Source: Candidatus Saccharimonadota bacterium (GTDB lineage Bacteria > Patescibacteriota > Saccharimonadia > Saccharimonadales > Saccharimonadaceae). From it: a DNA stretch of 64,000 nt. Below, piece by piece: positions 1 to 7,851 of the stretch. The notes beneath the pieces were generated by a model. The model searched no databases. It worked only from the letters and a program-made list of their open reading frames with translations, and was not told the DNA's origin. Both the position numbers and the translations under genes were made by a program. The stretch covers positions 124,001 through 188,000 of the forward strand of contig JAUMZP010000001.1 in assembly GCA_030528025.1 (NCBI GenBank), in the 5' to 3' direction. Position 1 is the first letter of the stretch. The number at the start of each line of letters is the position of its first letter.

Positions 1-1
1 T

Positions 2-403
2 GCACCGCTCGCCAAGCTAACCAAGCTGACTTCGTTGACCGCTCATTCCAACCAGATCGAGTCGCTTGACCCAATCGCTGGCCTGGCAAACCTCAAGCTT
101 GTGATGGTCTCGGGCAATCCAATTGCCTCCACTAAGCCACTTGCCAAGCTTGCGCACCTTAAGCGGGTCTCGCTCTCGGGTAAAGATGGCTTTGTGCTAG
201 ACGTTGCCGACGTTGCAGCTAGCAAGGGTAGCCTGGAGTCGCTCTCACTCTACGACTATAGCCGCAAGACCACACTGGCCAACGGCAGCCAACTGGCGGC
301 ATTTAGCAGCCTCAAGAAGCTTCGCCTCACTGGTGTCAAGCTAAGTACTGCCAATAGCGCCTCCATTGACACACTCAAACTCGAAAAGCGCCGCATTGAC
401 TAG
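2..403 (+). CDS. Leucine-rich-repeat protein, C-terminal part
   Basis: The reading frame is open from the window edge, so the gene begins upstream. It shows repeated L..L..L.L..N.I..L.PLA.L units, typical of internalin-like leucine-rich repeats, which form a curved protein-binding surface. At least three repeats are visible before the repeat signal fades near the end (KLSTANSASIDTLKL). There is no C-terminal membrane anchor in the visible part. LRR proteins in host-attached bacteria are often surface adhesins, but location cannot be judged without the N-terminus. A strong terminator follows about 40 bases after the stop. Confidence 0.7.
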   Translation, partial: APLAKLTKLTSLTAHSNQIESLDPIAGLANLKLVMVSGNPIASTKPLAKLAHLKRVSLSGKDGFVLDVADVAASKGSLESLSLYDYSRKTTLANGSQLAAFSSLKKLRLTGVKLSTANSASIDTLKLEKRRID

Positions 404-440
404 GTTCCTCCCCATCAGCCAAGTCTGGTAGCGTACACAA

Positions 441-469
441 AAAGCCGAGCAGAACCGCTCGGCTTTTTT
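441..469 (+). terminator. Rho-independent terminator of the LRR gene
   Basis: GCCGAGC and GCTCGGC form a 7-bp GC-rich stem with a 6-base loop, followed directly by six T residues on the plus strand. It lies 38 bases past the LRR stop codon. Confidence 0.85.
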
Positions 470-807
470 GATGGCAAAACTATGACGAGAACCAGATTAT
501 CTCACAAATGTATTGCTATAAAGGCATGGTGTTTGGGTGGGGGATCAGCAAACGGCGTGGTATGGAAGGTTTATTTCATAGCGTAGAGTACATTTAGCGT
601 ATGTATAAAGAAAGTAAGCCTTATAAGTCGTAAAACGCTCGAGAAGGCCAGTAGAAAGCGCAGAGGAGCTTTCTACAAGGGAGATAAATAGAACGAAAAG
701 GTTCTGCGGTAGTAATCGAAGCTTACAGAGCTGTTTAAGAGAGATAGGCCTATATATGCTATAATAGACAAGGCAAAACAAAGGAATGTAATAAGGAGCA
801 TCCAAGT
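470..807. other. Intergenic region upstream of SemiSWEET
   Basis: No convincing coding sequence. A 113-aa minus-strand open frame here has no ribosome site and no family resemblance. A TATAAT -10 element lies at 760-765, with only a weak -35 match. An AAGGAG ribosome site lies at 793-798, 9 bases before the ATG at 808. The first 250 bases hold nothing I recognise. Confidence 0.5.
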
Positions 808-1068
808 ATGAAAGAAAAGCATATGCAAACCCTCGGATGGGTCGCAACAGCAATGTCGGTGATGATGTATGTGTCATACATTCCACAAATCGCGGGTAAC
901 ATGAATGGGCATAAAGGTGATTTCCTTCAGCCAGCAGTCGCAGCAGTGAACTGTACGTTGTGGGTTATCTATGGCCTATGTAAAGAGAAGCGTGACCTGC
1001 CGCTGGTTGCAGCTAACTTGCCTGGGGTTATCTTTGGCTTGATTGCAGCGACGACGGCACTTATGTAA
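808..1068 (+). CDS. SemiSWEET / PQ-loop sugar transporter
   Basis: Small membrane protein (86 aa) that should assemble as a dimer to carry sugars across the membrane down their gradient. Three hydrophobic helices are visible. The first has the PQ-loop motif SYIPQI (about residues 23-28), the second AAVNCTLWVIYGL, the third AANLPGVIFGLI. The Asn before the W..YG motif is the usual substrate-pocket residue of the family. Length matches bacterial SemiSWEETs. An AAGGAG site precedes the ATG; a second ATG five codons in is also possible. It is a single-gene unit closed by a strong hairpin. For a cell with little biosynthesis, sugar uptake from host or environment is a reasonable role. Confidence 0.85.
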   Translation: MKEKHMQTLGWVATAMSVMMYVSYIPQIAGNMNGHKGDFLQPAVAAVNCTLWVIYGLCKEKRDLPLVAANLPGVIFGLIAATTALM

Positions 1069-1104
1069 TAGCTACTTAAGCTTTCTAGTGCAATACAATA
1101 CACC

Positions 1105-1143
1105 AAATGAGCGTCTCTCCATGGTGTGTAGAGACGCTCATTT
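1105..1143. terminator. Bidirectional terminator hairpin
   Basis: AAATGAGCGTCTCT pairs with AGAGACGCTCATTT to give a 14-bp stem. A-rich on one side and T-rich on the other, it can end transcription of SemiSWEET and of the minus-strand remnant that converges on it. Confidence 0.75.
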
Positions 1144-1172
1144 GCAACTAGAGTGAGATGGGTGGGGTAATA

Positions 1173-1600
1173 CTAACTGGTTGTGCTGTGTTCGCTAGAA
1201 TCAGGCTGCACGGAATCGGCTTTTTCTGCGAATACTCTGTCAATACGGTCATAATATCTGGGTTCCTTCGTCTCTGCGATAAGCATAAGCTGGTCCTTGA
1301 GTAGCTCTGGCGTTGTTGGATATACCAATGGAATGTTGACAAATAGGTAGGAGCTGCTATTCGGCAAGCCATATGCAACATGGTCAGTGACTGGGCTGAT
1401 TACATTAACGCGTTGTTGTGCCCAACCATCCGCTTATATTTCTCTAATTTTCGTGCCGATCGGCGTTCGCGAGCCTCTGTAATTAGTTCTGTTACTCGTG
1501 AAGCTAGTGTCCCAATAGCACGTGCACCTTTAGGTGTTGGGGGGGGTGATTTCGCCAGTAGGCTCGAGCTGGCTTGATTGTGGAGAAAATTGTTCATGCA
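1173..1600 (-). pseudogene. Frameshifted gene remnant, unknown function
   Basis: Three minus-strand frames read as one continuous protein only if two frameshifts are assumed. A segment ending ..QLEPTGEITP meets PTPKGARAIGTLASRVTELI at a run of eight G at 1539-1546. That frame then reads ..RRSARKLEKYK before shifting near 1430 into WAQQRVNVISPVTDHVAYG and NIPLVYPTTPELLKDQL to a stop at 1173. The last frame has no ATG of its own. Codon use and amino-acid composition look genuine in each piece. No family is recognised. It may be a decaying gene or the result of sequencing/assembly errors at homopolymers. The upstream limit is unclear, and residues up to about 1690 may also belong. Confidence 0.45.
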
Positions 1601-1760
1601 TGTTCATGCATAGTGCGTTCATTATACTATATGTTGGCGATATGTGCCCATTAATACACAACGTCGCACGACGCTGCAGTGCGACCTTGTTGCAAGCCAA
1701 CCCGCAAGAAAACTGGGACAACCAACTGGACTGCCCCATCAACAACACCGTCTGCAACGA

Positions 1761-1792
1761 CGAAGCGCTCACCAGTGGTGGTGAGCGCTTCG
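1761..1792 (-). terminator. Hairpin downstream of tRNA-Arg
   Basis: A perfect 13-bp inverted repeat (CGAAGCGCTCACC / GGTGAGCGCTTCG) with a 6-base loop lies 60 bases past the tRNA 3' end. There is no clear T run on the minus strand, so it may act in RNA 3' end stability rather than as a classical terminator. Confidence 0.5.
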
Positions 1793-1852
1793 CATCTTCA
1801 TCAACCAACCCAGACCGTGTTACTCATGACCTAGGTTTGGGTAAGGCTATCG

Positions 1853-1929
1853 TGGTACACCCGGCGCGATTCGAACGCACGACCTTTGGCTCCGCAAGCC
1901 AACGCTCTATCCAGCTGAGCTACGAGTGC
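1853..1929 (-). tRNA. tRNA-Arg (anticodon GCG)
   Basis: A full cloverleaf can be drawn: acceptor GCACTCG/CGGGTGT (one G-U pair), D arm GCTC..GAGC with the AGCTGGATA loop, anticodon stem TTGGC/GCCAA with loop TTGCGGA, 5-base variable loop, T arm GTGCG-TTCGAAT-CGCGC, discriminator A and an encoded CCA end. The anticodon GCG reads arginine CGC (and CGU by wobble). Most bacteria instead use ACG, edited to inosine. The A in the D loop is a usual arginine identity base. The tRNA is 77 nt long. Confidence 0.93.
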
Positions 1930-2045
1930 ATACCTGGGAAACAAATGTTGCCCAGACCAAACTATAAGGTGCACTGGATAATACCAGATCGCTTATTATT
2001 GTAGCACAGAGGTGCGCCGAGGGCAAGACGCCGTGGCTAAAACTA

Positions 2046-2681
2046 CTACTGCAACCGCAGGTAAATAATTAGCCGCTCAAGCAAATCGGGCTTGCGCTCG
2101 CTCATGGGTAGGTGAGAGGCGATGAGATCAACCAGCTGCTCGCCCACATCCTCGGGGAAGTACATGACGATGGGCATAGCGAAGCGTTTGCGTGGAATGA
2201 GTGTAATCCAGTTTTGCGTGGGCTTGGCAGTAACGCTAAAGGAGCGAAAGGTGTCGTATGAGTAGGTACGCTGGCCTACCACCACCTCGGCGTGGCTGGC
2301 GCTATAATTCAGCAAGGCAGCCGGTCGCTGCAGTGAGACGATCAACGCCACAGCCATGATGGGGATAAGCAGCGCGAAGGTGTACGACTTAAACAAAAAG
2401 ATTGAAATCGCGAAGAGTACCACTACAACCACACCAAAGATCACATACCAGCCACGAGGGCGAGTGGTGTCATTTACCTCACGCTCTTGCCAGATGAGGA
2501 GCGGCTCGGTGGGGTCGGGGAAGGGCGAAACCTGCGACGAATTGCTATTGGCCTCACTCGGCCCACGACGAATCTCGAGCGGCGGGTTGGGCTCATCAGC
2601 GGCCTGCGTATCGGCACGAGCGGTGCGCAACGGGTCGGCTGCATCTGAAGCTGATGACTGATCGAATTGCGATGGCTGCAT
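2046..2681 (-). CDS. Conserved-looking membrane protein, function unknown
   Basis: I chose the ATG at 2681, which begins MQPSQFDQ. Exactly six bases separate it from a TATACT -10 element, so the mRNA probably has no leader. The first ~90 residues are polar and disordered-looking, followed by two adjacent membrane helices (about residues 105-145: YVIFGVVVVVLFAISIFLF, then YTFALLIPIMAVALIV). The remaining ~80 residues look like a compact soluble domain with alternating strands (VVVGQRTYSYDTFRSFSV) and a final amphipathic helix. The two-helix hairpin plus beta-rich domain resembles PH-like/YdbT-type membrane proteins, but no diagnostic motif is present. Probably monocistronic. Confidence 0.7.
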   Translation of the reverse strand: MQPSQFDQSSASDAADPLRTARADTQAADEPNPPLEIRRGPSEANSNSSQVSPFPDPTEPLLIWQEREVNDTTRPRGWYVIFGVVVVVLFAISIFLFKSYTFALLIPIMAVALIVSLQRPAALLNYSASHAEVVVGQRTYSYDTFRSFSVTAKPTQNWITLIPRKRFAMPIVMYFPEDVGEQLVDLIASHLPMSERKPDLLERLIIYLRLQ

Positions 2682-2748
2682 ATGTTTAGTATAGCATAGA
2701 ACATTAGCGAAAGACGATGGTTTGTAGTGGGGAATACACCGATATAAC

Positions 2749-3348
2749 CTAGCCGACAACAGAAGAATCTATTGTAAATCTAGAAGATCTCCGTTGTTCA
2801 ATAGCTTTTAGTTGTTTTTCTAGATCATCAATTATAGGAATAACTTTAAACTGCAGATCAAGAATTGCTTGATGTTCTTCCTTATCACCTGCAGCTATGG
2901 CCTTAGATTCGCGCTTTGCTAAATAGGCAAGTACCTTTCGATGGTAATACAGCTTGGTGGATAACTTCTCAAATAGAGATTGTTCTTTATTCAACCTACC
3001 CAGTAACCTACTGACTAGATTTTGATCTTTAATATTTTTAGGGCTAATCCCCTGTAAACCAGCAAAGAATTCATCAGAAATTGGGATTTCTATAGGGGTG
3101 CCTTCATAGCTCTCGTCGTTTGTTATTACTTTTCTATATCTTGGGCGTTTTTCTCCGCTTGGTTCTTCTTGATGGGTTGCTGCTGTATCGAGTGTATCCA
3201 TCGGCATGGCGTCGCACGCGGCAGACCCAATACCAGAAATTGCATTTATTTGCGTTTCTTCATCTTCATTGCGTTCTGGGGAAGGGGTTGATTCAACAGA
3301 GGTTTGCTCTGGAGTGTGGGATTGTTGAGGGTGCTCAAATGTAGACAT
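2749..3348 (-). CDS. Hypothetical coiled-coil protein
   Basis: The start at 3348 (MSTFEHPQQ) is preferred over the longer frame, which would run back toward the tRNA-Ser gene. The first ~100 residues are acidic, Ser/Thr/Pro-rich and probably disordered. The last ~95 residues are strongly helical with heptad-like Leu/Ile spacing (LVSRLLGRLNKEQSLFEKLS, then VIPIIDDLEKQLKAIEQRR), suggesting a coiled coil. There is no signal peptide, membrane helix or recognised domain. It is rather AT-rich compared with its neighbours. Function unknown. Confidence 0.6.
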   Translation of the reverse strand: MSTFEHPQQSHTPEQTSVESTPSPERNEDEETQINAISGIGSAACDAMPMDTLDTAATHQEEPSGEKRPRYRKVITNDESYEGTPIEIPISDEFFAGLQGISPKNIKDQNLVSRLLGRLNKEQSLFEKLSTKLYYHRKVLAYLAKRESKAIAAGDKEEHQAILDLQFKVIPIIDDLEKQLKAIEQRRSSRFTIDSSVVG

Positions 3349-3452
3349 TGTACGGTAACCTATGTTGTATAATTTGAATTTATAGTATACAACGAAGCCA
3401 AAATATGCAATAGCTTTGCGTAGCTCTATAGCAGTGGTCGTATCGCATAAAG

Positions 3453-3486
3453 CAAAATCCCTCGGCAGCACACTTGCTACCGAGGG
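3453..3486 (-). terminator. Terminator of tRNA-Ser
   Basis: CCCTCGG and CCGAGGG form a 7-bp stem 18 bases past the tRNA 3' end. Read on the minus strand, the stem is followed by ATTTTG. Confidence 0.75.
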
Positions 3487-3503
3487 TTCGAGTAAGCCCA
3501 ACA

Positions 3504-3592
3504 TGGCGGAGAGAGTGGGATTCGAACCCACGGTAGGGGGTGCCTACGCCGGTTTTCAAGACCGGTACCTTCAACCACTCGGTCATCTCTCC
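3504..3592 (-). tRNA. tRNA-Ser (anticodon TGA)
   Basis: An 89-nt type II tRNA: acceptor GGAGAGA/TCTCTCC, D arm with GAGTGGTTGAAGG, anticodon stem CCGGT/ACCGG with loop CTTGAAA (TGA, reads UCA), a long variable arm (GGCACCCCCTACC region), T arm GTGGG-TTCGAAT-CCCAC, discriminator G and an encoded CCA end. The long variable arm and G73 are serine identity features. Confidence 0.95.
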
Positions 3593-3687
3593 AGTCTCGC
3601 TTATTATAGCATGAGGTGGAGCAGGGCAAAAGATGAGGGTTGTTTTTCATCGATATACTACGGAAAGGCTACCGCCAAAATAGCCTG

Positions 3688-4368
3688 TTATACAAATGGC
3701 TGATGAGCCACCACCACAGCAATAACCTGCCGTGCACCAGCAGTGCGGAGGCAGCGTGCGGCATAGCGAATCGTCGCTCCCGTTGTAGAAATATCATCAA
3801 TAAGGCAATAGGTGACTTCTGAAGAAAGCGCGCGAGAGCAGGTGAATGCTTGGCGAGCTTGCCGCTGGCGCTTGGCACGGTTGCTCCCCAGCTGCACACT
3901 GTGCTGAGCGCGCGTGAGGATTGGCTGGCACGGTAGGCCACGCAGCCGGGCAAAGGCTTGGGCCAGCAACCGGCAGTGGTCATACCCACGCTGGCGCTGG
4001 TGAGCCGGAATGGTTGGGATGGGCACGATGATGGTACTTGCTGGTAGCGGCAGTGTGACGGCGTCGAGTAAGTCTGCAAGCGTGTGCTGAGCCGCTTGGG
4101 CACGCTCAAACTTATAGCGGTCGATCAATCGCTCTAGCACACCCTCACGCTGCAGAGCACACCAGGCAGCCGCATAGGGCAGCGAGCAGGTTTGGCATTG
4201 GCCAGACAGGGTAGGCTGGCCACATTCGAGACAGCGGTAGAGGGGGTCGCGAATGATGTCGTTTTTACAATTATCACAGAGTAGTGTCCCAACGATGTTG
4301 CAACCACAACAGGTATGCGGAGCAAGGAGGTTGGCAAGGTAGGTCGGTATTGTGATTTTTACACTCAT
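3688..4368 (-). CDS. comFC: ComF family protein (phosphoribosyltransferase-like, competence)
   Basis: 226 aa. The N-terminal third has four CxxC-type pairs (CCGC, CDNC, CLECG, CQTC) that should bind zinc. The C-terminal part is a type I phosphoribosyltransferase fold with the signature CLIDDISTTGATI (about residues 187-199) binding the ribose-phosphate. ComFC acts with the DNA-uptake machinery, moving incoming single strands into the cell; the enzyme activity is not established. The ATG at 4368 follows GGAGAGG. It is divergent from hsp20. Saccharibacteria commonly keep competence genes, and this is the only one in the window. Confidence 0.9.
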   Translation of the reverse strand: MSVKITIPTYLANLLAPHTCCGCNIVGTLLCDNCKNDIIRDPLYRCLECGQPTLSGQCQTCSLPYAAAWCALQREGVLERLIDRYKFERAQAAQHTLADLLDAVTLPLPASTIIVPIPTIPAHQRQRGYDHCRLLAQAFARLRGLPCQPILTRAQHSVQLGSNRAKRQRQARQAFTCSRALSSEVTYCLIDDISTTGATIRYAARCLRTAGARQVIAVVVAHQPFV

Positions 4369-4474
4369 GAGGCCTCTCCGGTTGATTATACGCCATCGAT
4401 TAGCTATAATAAATCCAGACTGTTGTCGAAATGGTAATTTGTGCATTAGCAAAAGAAAGTATGTGGAGGAAATT

Positions 4475-4999
4475 ATGGCCCGGAGTCAAGATGATGATCT
4501 TTTGATCGGTGATGAGCTTGCGGCAGCATTTTTGGAGGGTGATGACTCGCTCGCGCCAGCTGCACCAACTCACCAGCCAATGAATCACGCCCAAGCAAAC
4601 CCAATGCCTGCCCAGAGCCAGCAGAGCCAAACTTCGCCGTGGGGCGAAGAGCCTGCCCAGAGCGAGGAAGACTACACTGGCCAACTGGCAGTCGATGTGT
4701 ACGAGACCGAGACACAGCTCGTAGTAAAGGCCCGCACCGCTGGGGTGAATCGCGAGGAGCTGGATGTGAAGATTAATGACGGACTTTTGACGATCGTTGG
4801 CACCCTGAGCAGTGGTGACGACACCGTGGCTACCAAATGGCACAACCAAGAGTGCTACTGGGGTGAGTTTAGCCGTACGCTGGAGCTGCCTGTAACGGTA
4901 CGCGAAGACGAGACAACTGCCGTGCTGAAGGATGGCGTGCTGACCATCACCTTTGAGAAGGTCAAGCAAGAGCAGGCTAAGAAGATCCCGATCCTGTAG
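4475..4999 (+). CDS. hsp20: Hsp20 / alpha-crystallin small heat-shock protein
   Basis: 174 aa. An acidic, Gln/Pro-rich N-terminal arm of about 65 residues precedes the alpha-crystallin domain (LAVDVYETETQLVVKA... to ...VLTITFEKV). This domain carries the usual GVNREELDVKINDGLLTI core and ends in the hydrophobic IPIL tail, the I-x-I/V type anchor used in oligomer assembly. It should hold unfolding proteins soluble under stress. The start at 4475 has GGAGG six bases upstream. A TATAAT box lies at 4405-4410. No CIRCE inverted repeat is visible. Confidence 0.92.
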   Translation: MARSQDDDLLIGDELAAAFLEGDDSLAPAAPTHQPMNHAQANPMPAQSQQSQTSPWGEEPAQSEEDYTGQLAVDVYETETQLVVKARTAGVNREELDVKINDGLLTIVGTLSSGDDTVATKWHNQECYWGEFSRTLELPVTVREDETTAVLKDGVLTITFEKVKQEQAKKIPIL

Positions 5000-5023
5000 A
5001 GAAGGGAAAATGAGCTTTGAGAT

Positions 5024-5051
5024 GATGACCCCGCTGATGCGGGGTCGTTTT
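5024..5051 (+). terminator. Terminator of hsp20
   Basis: GACCCCG-ctgatg-CGGGGTC stem-loop followed by GTTTT, 27 bases past the stop. Confidence 0.85.
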
Positions 5052-5591
5052 GTGCTGCGGGTAGTTAGTAGGTAGTATGAGTCTTGAGGCTCTTCGTAGC
5101 GTCCTAATCTTATATGTTTTCTATTTCGTTTAGTAGAACGTGAATATTGGTGGCAGAAGGGTGTTATTTAGTATCAGCACTGAGAGACTAGCGTTCTAGA
5201 GAAAGTTCCTGTAATAACGGGAGGAGAGTGGGGGTAGTGAGAAAGAGGTGAGGAGAAGAGAAGAGGAGGTATGAGAGGCCAAACTGCTTGATGGCTAGTT
5301 TATGAGCCGAGCAAGAAAGTGTGGTTCATGAGAGATGCGACAGTAGAGAAGTGTAATGGTGGCATATAGGTTAAAGATGATAAGAGAAAGTGAGAAGCTT
5401 TTTAGTGCCAATCAGGCAGCGTTAGCGGCATATTACAAAAATTCTGAGCGCATTGGCTGAGTCGAGCGTAGCGTGATAATTATTCGGTCAGATGTGGAAC
5501 AAGAGCTTCAGTACTGTTCAAAGAATAACTAATATAAGATACCTGTAGCAGAAATAAACCCCTACATACGCGTTGATAAGCATATTCTTAA
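5052..5591. other. Gene-poor 540-bp stretch
   Basis: No open frame above 60 codons. A purine-rich (G/A) tract of about 60 bases lies at 5219-5280. A short frame at 5377-5460 (27 aa, MIRESEKLFSANQAALAAYY..) has natural-looking composition and could be a gene remnant or small peptide, but there is no clear ribosome site. Nothing else recognised. Confidence 0.4.
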
Positions 5592-5621
5592 CAAAAAGTA
5601 CCACCCTGCGAGAGGGTGGTA
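5592..5621 (-). terminator. Terminator of the pilin array
   Basis: TACCACCCT-ctcg-AGGGTGGTA type hairpin (9-bp stem), followed on the minus strand by CTTTTTG. It lies 30 bases past the stop of the last pilin gene. Confidence 0.85.
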
Positions 5622-5651
5622 TAAGAGAGCCAATAAAGAAAGGTGGTTGTG

Positions 5652-6092
5652 TTATTGCCCTTGGTTGGCACCGATGTTGACGACGACAAAGTTGACGAGT
5701 GCGTAGGCGATGATCGCAACGACAAGACCAACGATGGCGTACATGATGGTGTTCTTGGCACCAGTGACGGCATTTGAGTCACCATTTGATACGGTGTAGC
5801 GCACACCGCCGATCACGATCATGATAACGGCGACCGCACCAACGATGAAGAGAATCACGTTAACGATCGTTTGAAAAATACCAGTCCCATCAGTACAGCC
5901 TTCTTTTTCGCTACCAAAGAGACAACTTACTTGGTCGTTCCCCTTAGCAGAGCCAACCCCCTTCCTGAGGCCAAGGCCACTATCGGATGCAGCTGCTGCC
6001 CCCACGTGTGGTGCTACCAGCCCAGCAACACCTGCAGCCAGCATTGGTACAGCGAGGAGTGTAAGTATAGCTTTTTTGATATTGATTTTCAT
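5652..6092 (-). CDS. T4SS pilin-like protein (paralog 1)
   Basis: 146 aa. A signal peptide (basic start, hydrophobic core, cleavage after GAAAA) precedes a short Cys-containing segment and two membrane helices. The join between the helices carries the array motif YTVSNGDSNAV..AKNTI, followed by IVGLVVAIIAYALVNFVV. This is the VirB2/TrbC-like pilin layout, two helices with a small polar hairpin, polymerising into a pilus or conduit. The second ATG (6092) is chosen because AGGA sits seven bases upstream. The two cysteines (CLFGSEKEGC) could form a disulfide outside the cell. A 157-base gap to paralog 2 suggests its own promoter. Confidence 0.8.
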   Translation of the reverse strand: MKINIKKAILTLLAVPMLAAGVAGLVAPHVGAAAASDSGLGLRKGVGSAKGNDQVSCLFGSEKEGCTDGTGIFQTIVNVILFIVGAVAVIMIVIGGVRYTVSNGDSNAVTGAKNTIMYAIVGLVVAIIAYALVNFVVVNIGANQGQ

Positions 6093-6249
6093 TGTCATAT
6101 CCTTTCTATTGGCGTTAGTACTGTATTGTACTACCTGTACTATCTATATATACCAAAAATTTGCTAAAATGTTAAGAGCTAACGGAGAAAATTACCGAAA
6201 AAGAGCCTATTTTATTGCAGAATGCAAGCGAAGTAGGTGATAGTGGTGG

Positions 6250-6702
6250 TTAAACGTAATTATATTGGGCGGTTGGGGTAGATTGGCTGCCGCCACTCAC
6301 GAGGTTATCAACGACAAAGTTGACTATGGCATAAGCAAGAATAGCTACAACAAGGCCAACAATAGCGTAGAGAATGGTATTTTTGGCACCCTGGATGCCG
6401 TTTGAGTCGCCATTGGATGTAGTGTAGCGAATACCACCGATGACGATCATGATGACAGAGATGGCGCCGAGAGCAAAGAGCATGATGTCGATGATGCTTT
6501 TGATAGCTGAGCCAATGGTTATTTGGTTGCTGTCTCCACCAGCACCCTTGATGCCTTCCTTAACCTTTTCCTTTGCCGTAGTGCTTGCTGCAAAGGTGTT
6601 GATGGATGATGGCGCTGCAGCGCTGATCGATGGAGCAACAGCACCAGCTACAATAGTGGAGCAGATGCTTGCGCTGAGAAGTATTTTTGTAAAGGTATTC
6701 AT
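6250..6702 (-). CDS. T4SS pilin-like protein (paralog 2)
   Basis: 150 aa. Closest relative in the window of paralog 1: the hairpin reads YTTSNGDSNGIQGAKNTI and the second helix YAIVGLVVAILAYAIVNFVV. A signal peptide cuts after SISAAA. An added ~35-residue Lys/Gly/Ser linker separates the signal from helix 1, and a polar C-terminal tail (SGGSQSTPTAQYNYV) follows helix 2. Expected to be inserted in the membrane and assembled into the same structure as the neighbours. Confidence 0.8.
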   Translation of the reverse strand: MNTFTKILLSASICSTIVAGAVAPSISAAAPSSINTFAASTTAKEKVKEGIKGAGGDSNQITIGSAIKSIIDIMLFALGAISVIMIVIGGIRYTTSNGDSNGIQGAKNTILYAIVGLVVAILAYAIVNFVVDNLVSGGSQSTPTAQYNYV

Positions 6703-6718
6703 GATGGTTATATCTCCC

Positions 6719-7153
6719 TTATGTTATCGATATTCTATCAGTAATCCAATTTACTATACCATAGGCAAGTATAGCAATGACAAGACCTGTTACTGCATAG
6801 AGGATAGTGTTGCGAGCAGCCTTAACTTTCTGTGGGTCGCCACCAGCTAGTGTAAAACGAAAGCCCGCATAGACAATCATAAGAGCGGAGACGCCACCAA
6901 GAACAACGAGGGCGATGTTAATACCACGTGTGACGATTACCATCGGAGTGAGAGCACCACCTTGTGAACTTGAGGTGACGGCGTGACAGGCGTCATTGCC
7001 ATCGCCGTCGGTGGCTTTGTCACATGCGTCATCTTGCGAGAGGTTGCCGCTGAGATCGACACGTGCATGAACAGGTGGAGAATAGACAAGAGTAACACTA
7101 AACAGAAGTGCTACACCGACAAGACAAAGAATCCGCTGGAGAGATAGCTTCAT
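6719..7153 (-). CDS. T4SS pilin-like protein (paralog 3)
   Basis: 144 aa. Signal peptide with cleavage after PVHA, then an Asp-rich segment with two Cys (DDACDKATDGDGNDAC). Two helices are joined by FTLAGGDPQKVKAARNTI. The second helix is LYAVTGLVIAILAYGIVNWI. The start codon overlaps the stop of paralog 4 by one base (TAATG), so the two are translationally coupled. The paired cysteines in an acidic loop resemble those of paralog 1 in position. Confidence 0.8.
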   Translation of the reverse strand: MKLSLQRILCLVGVALLFSVTLVYSPPVHARVDLSGNLSQDDACDKATDGDGNDACHAVTSSSQGGALTPMVIVTRGINIALVVLGGVSALMIVYAGFRFTLAGGDPQKVKAARNTILYAVTGLVIAILAYGIVNWITDRISIT

Positions 7154-7443
7154 TAAAAAACTCCATTTAGAACAGTATTAGTAATGACAAAAGCGAGAAG
7201 AACAACAGCAAGGCCAACGATGGCACCAAGTAGCGTATTCTTGGCACGACTTACCTGGCCTGGATCGTCTTGCGACACGGTGTACATAAAGCCCGCTATG
7301 ATAATGACAATAACCGCAATTACCCCAGCCCAAATATAAGCAGTGTTAAGGACATTTTGAAGAATGCTTGAGTTATCCGCGGAGCTTTGGTATTTGATAT
7401 CTTGCGCACTAACACCTTTGAGGACTGAGAATATACGCCACAT
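7153..7443 (-). CDS. T4SS pilin-like protein, short form (paralog 4)
   Basis: 96 aa, the shortest of the array, with no recognisable signal peptide. It begins MWRIFSVLKGV and goes almost directly to helix 1. The hairpin motif is YTVSQDDPGQVSRAKNTL, with DD in place of the usual GD, and the second helix is LLGAIVGLAVVLLAFVITNT. Its stop overlaps the start of paralog 3, and it starts immediately after the stop of paralog 5. The lack of a leader suggests a different insertion route or a base component rather than the main pilin. Confidence 0.75.
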   Translation of the reverse strand: MWRIFSVLKGVSAQDIKYQSSADNSSILQNVLNTAYIWAGVIAVIVIIIAGFMYTVSQDDPGQVSRAKNTLLGAIVGLAVVLLAFVITNTVLNGVF

Positions 7444-7851
7444 TTAGATAACCCCCGCTACCATATCAACAATTGCTGCTGCAGAGATCGCAATAACGAG
7501 ACCGATAAGTGCGTCGCGGATCGTGTTCTTTGCCTTGGCCATTGCATCAGGGCTGCCCGAGCTCACCATATACATATAGCCGCCTTTGATAATAAACCCA
7601 ACAGCAACATAGGCAACGATAACCATTGCAGCCTGGAGAATATTGAGGGCAATTGTAAGGATCATCGTCTGGATGTCGGTTGTCTGGATTGAGCTGCAAT
7701 CGCTCGAGTCTTGGAGGCCACGATACCAGGCGGGCATACCAAGGAAATTTGGCGGGGAACAGGGTGCATCGGCATGAACAGGTGTAGCTGGTGCCAGAAC
7801 AGAAAGAATAGCGATGACACTCATGCCATATCCTAGCAAACGGCGAATCAT
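7444..7851 (-). CDS. T4SS pilin-like protein (paralog 5)
   Basis: 135 aa. The signal peptide ends PVHADA. An extracytoplasmic segment with two Cys (APCSPPNFLG..DSSDCSS) follows, then two helices joined by YMVSSGSPDAMAKAKNTI. The second helix, ALIGLVIAISAAAIVDMVAG, is more polar than in paralogs 1-3. The start overlaps the stop of paralog 6 by four bases (ATGA), which indicates coupled translation. Confidence 0.78.
   Translation of the reverse strand: MIRRLLGYGMSVIAILSVLAPATPVHADAPCSPPNFLGMPAWYRGLQDSSDCSSIQTTDIQTMILTIALNILQAAMVIVAYVAVGFIIKGGYMYMVSSGSPDAMAKAKNTIRDALIGLVIAISAAAIVDMVAGVI

Noticed and set aside
545-886. 113-aa minus-strand frame upstream of SemiSWEET
   Set aside because: Overlaps the SemiSWEET promoter and start, no ribosome site, irregular composition.
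1534-2004. 156-aa plus-strand open frame
   Set aside because: It runs across the tRNA-Arg gene and the antisense of the frameshifted remnant, with no ribosome site.
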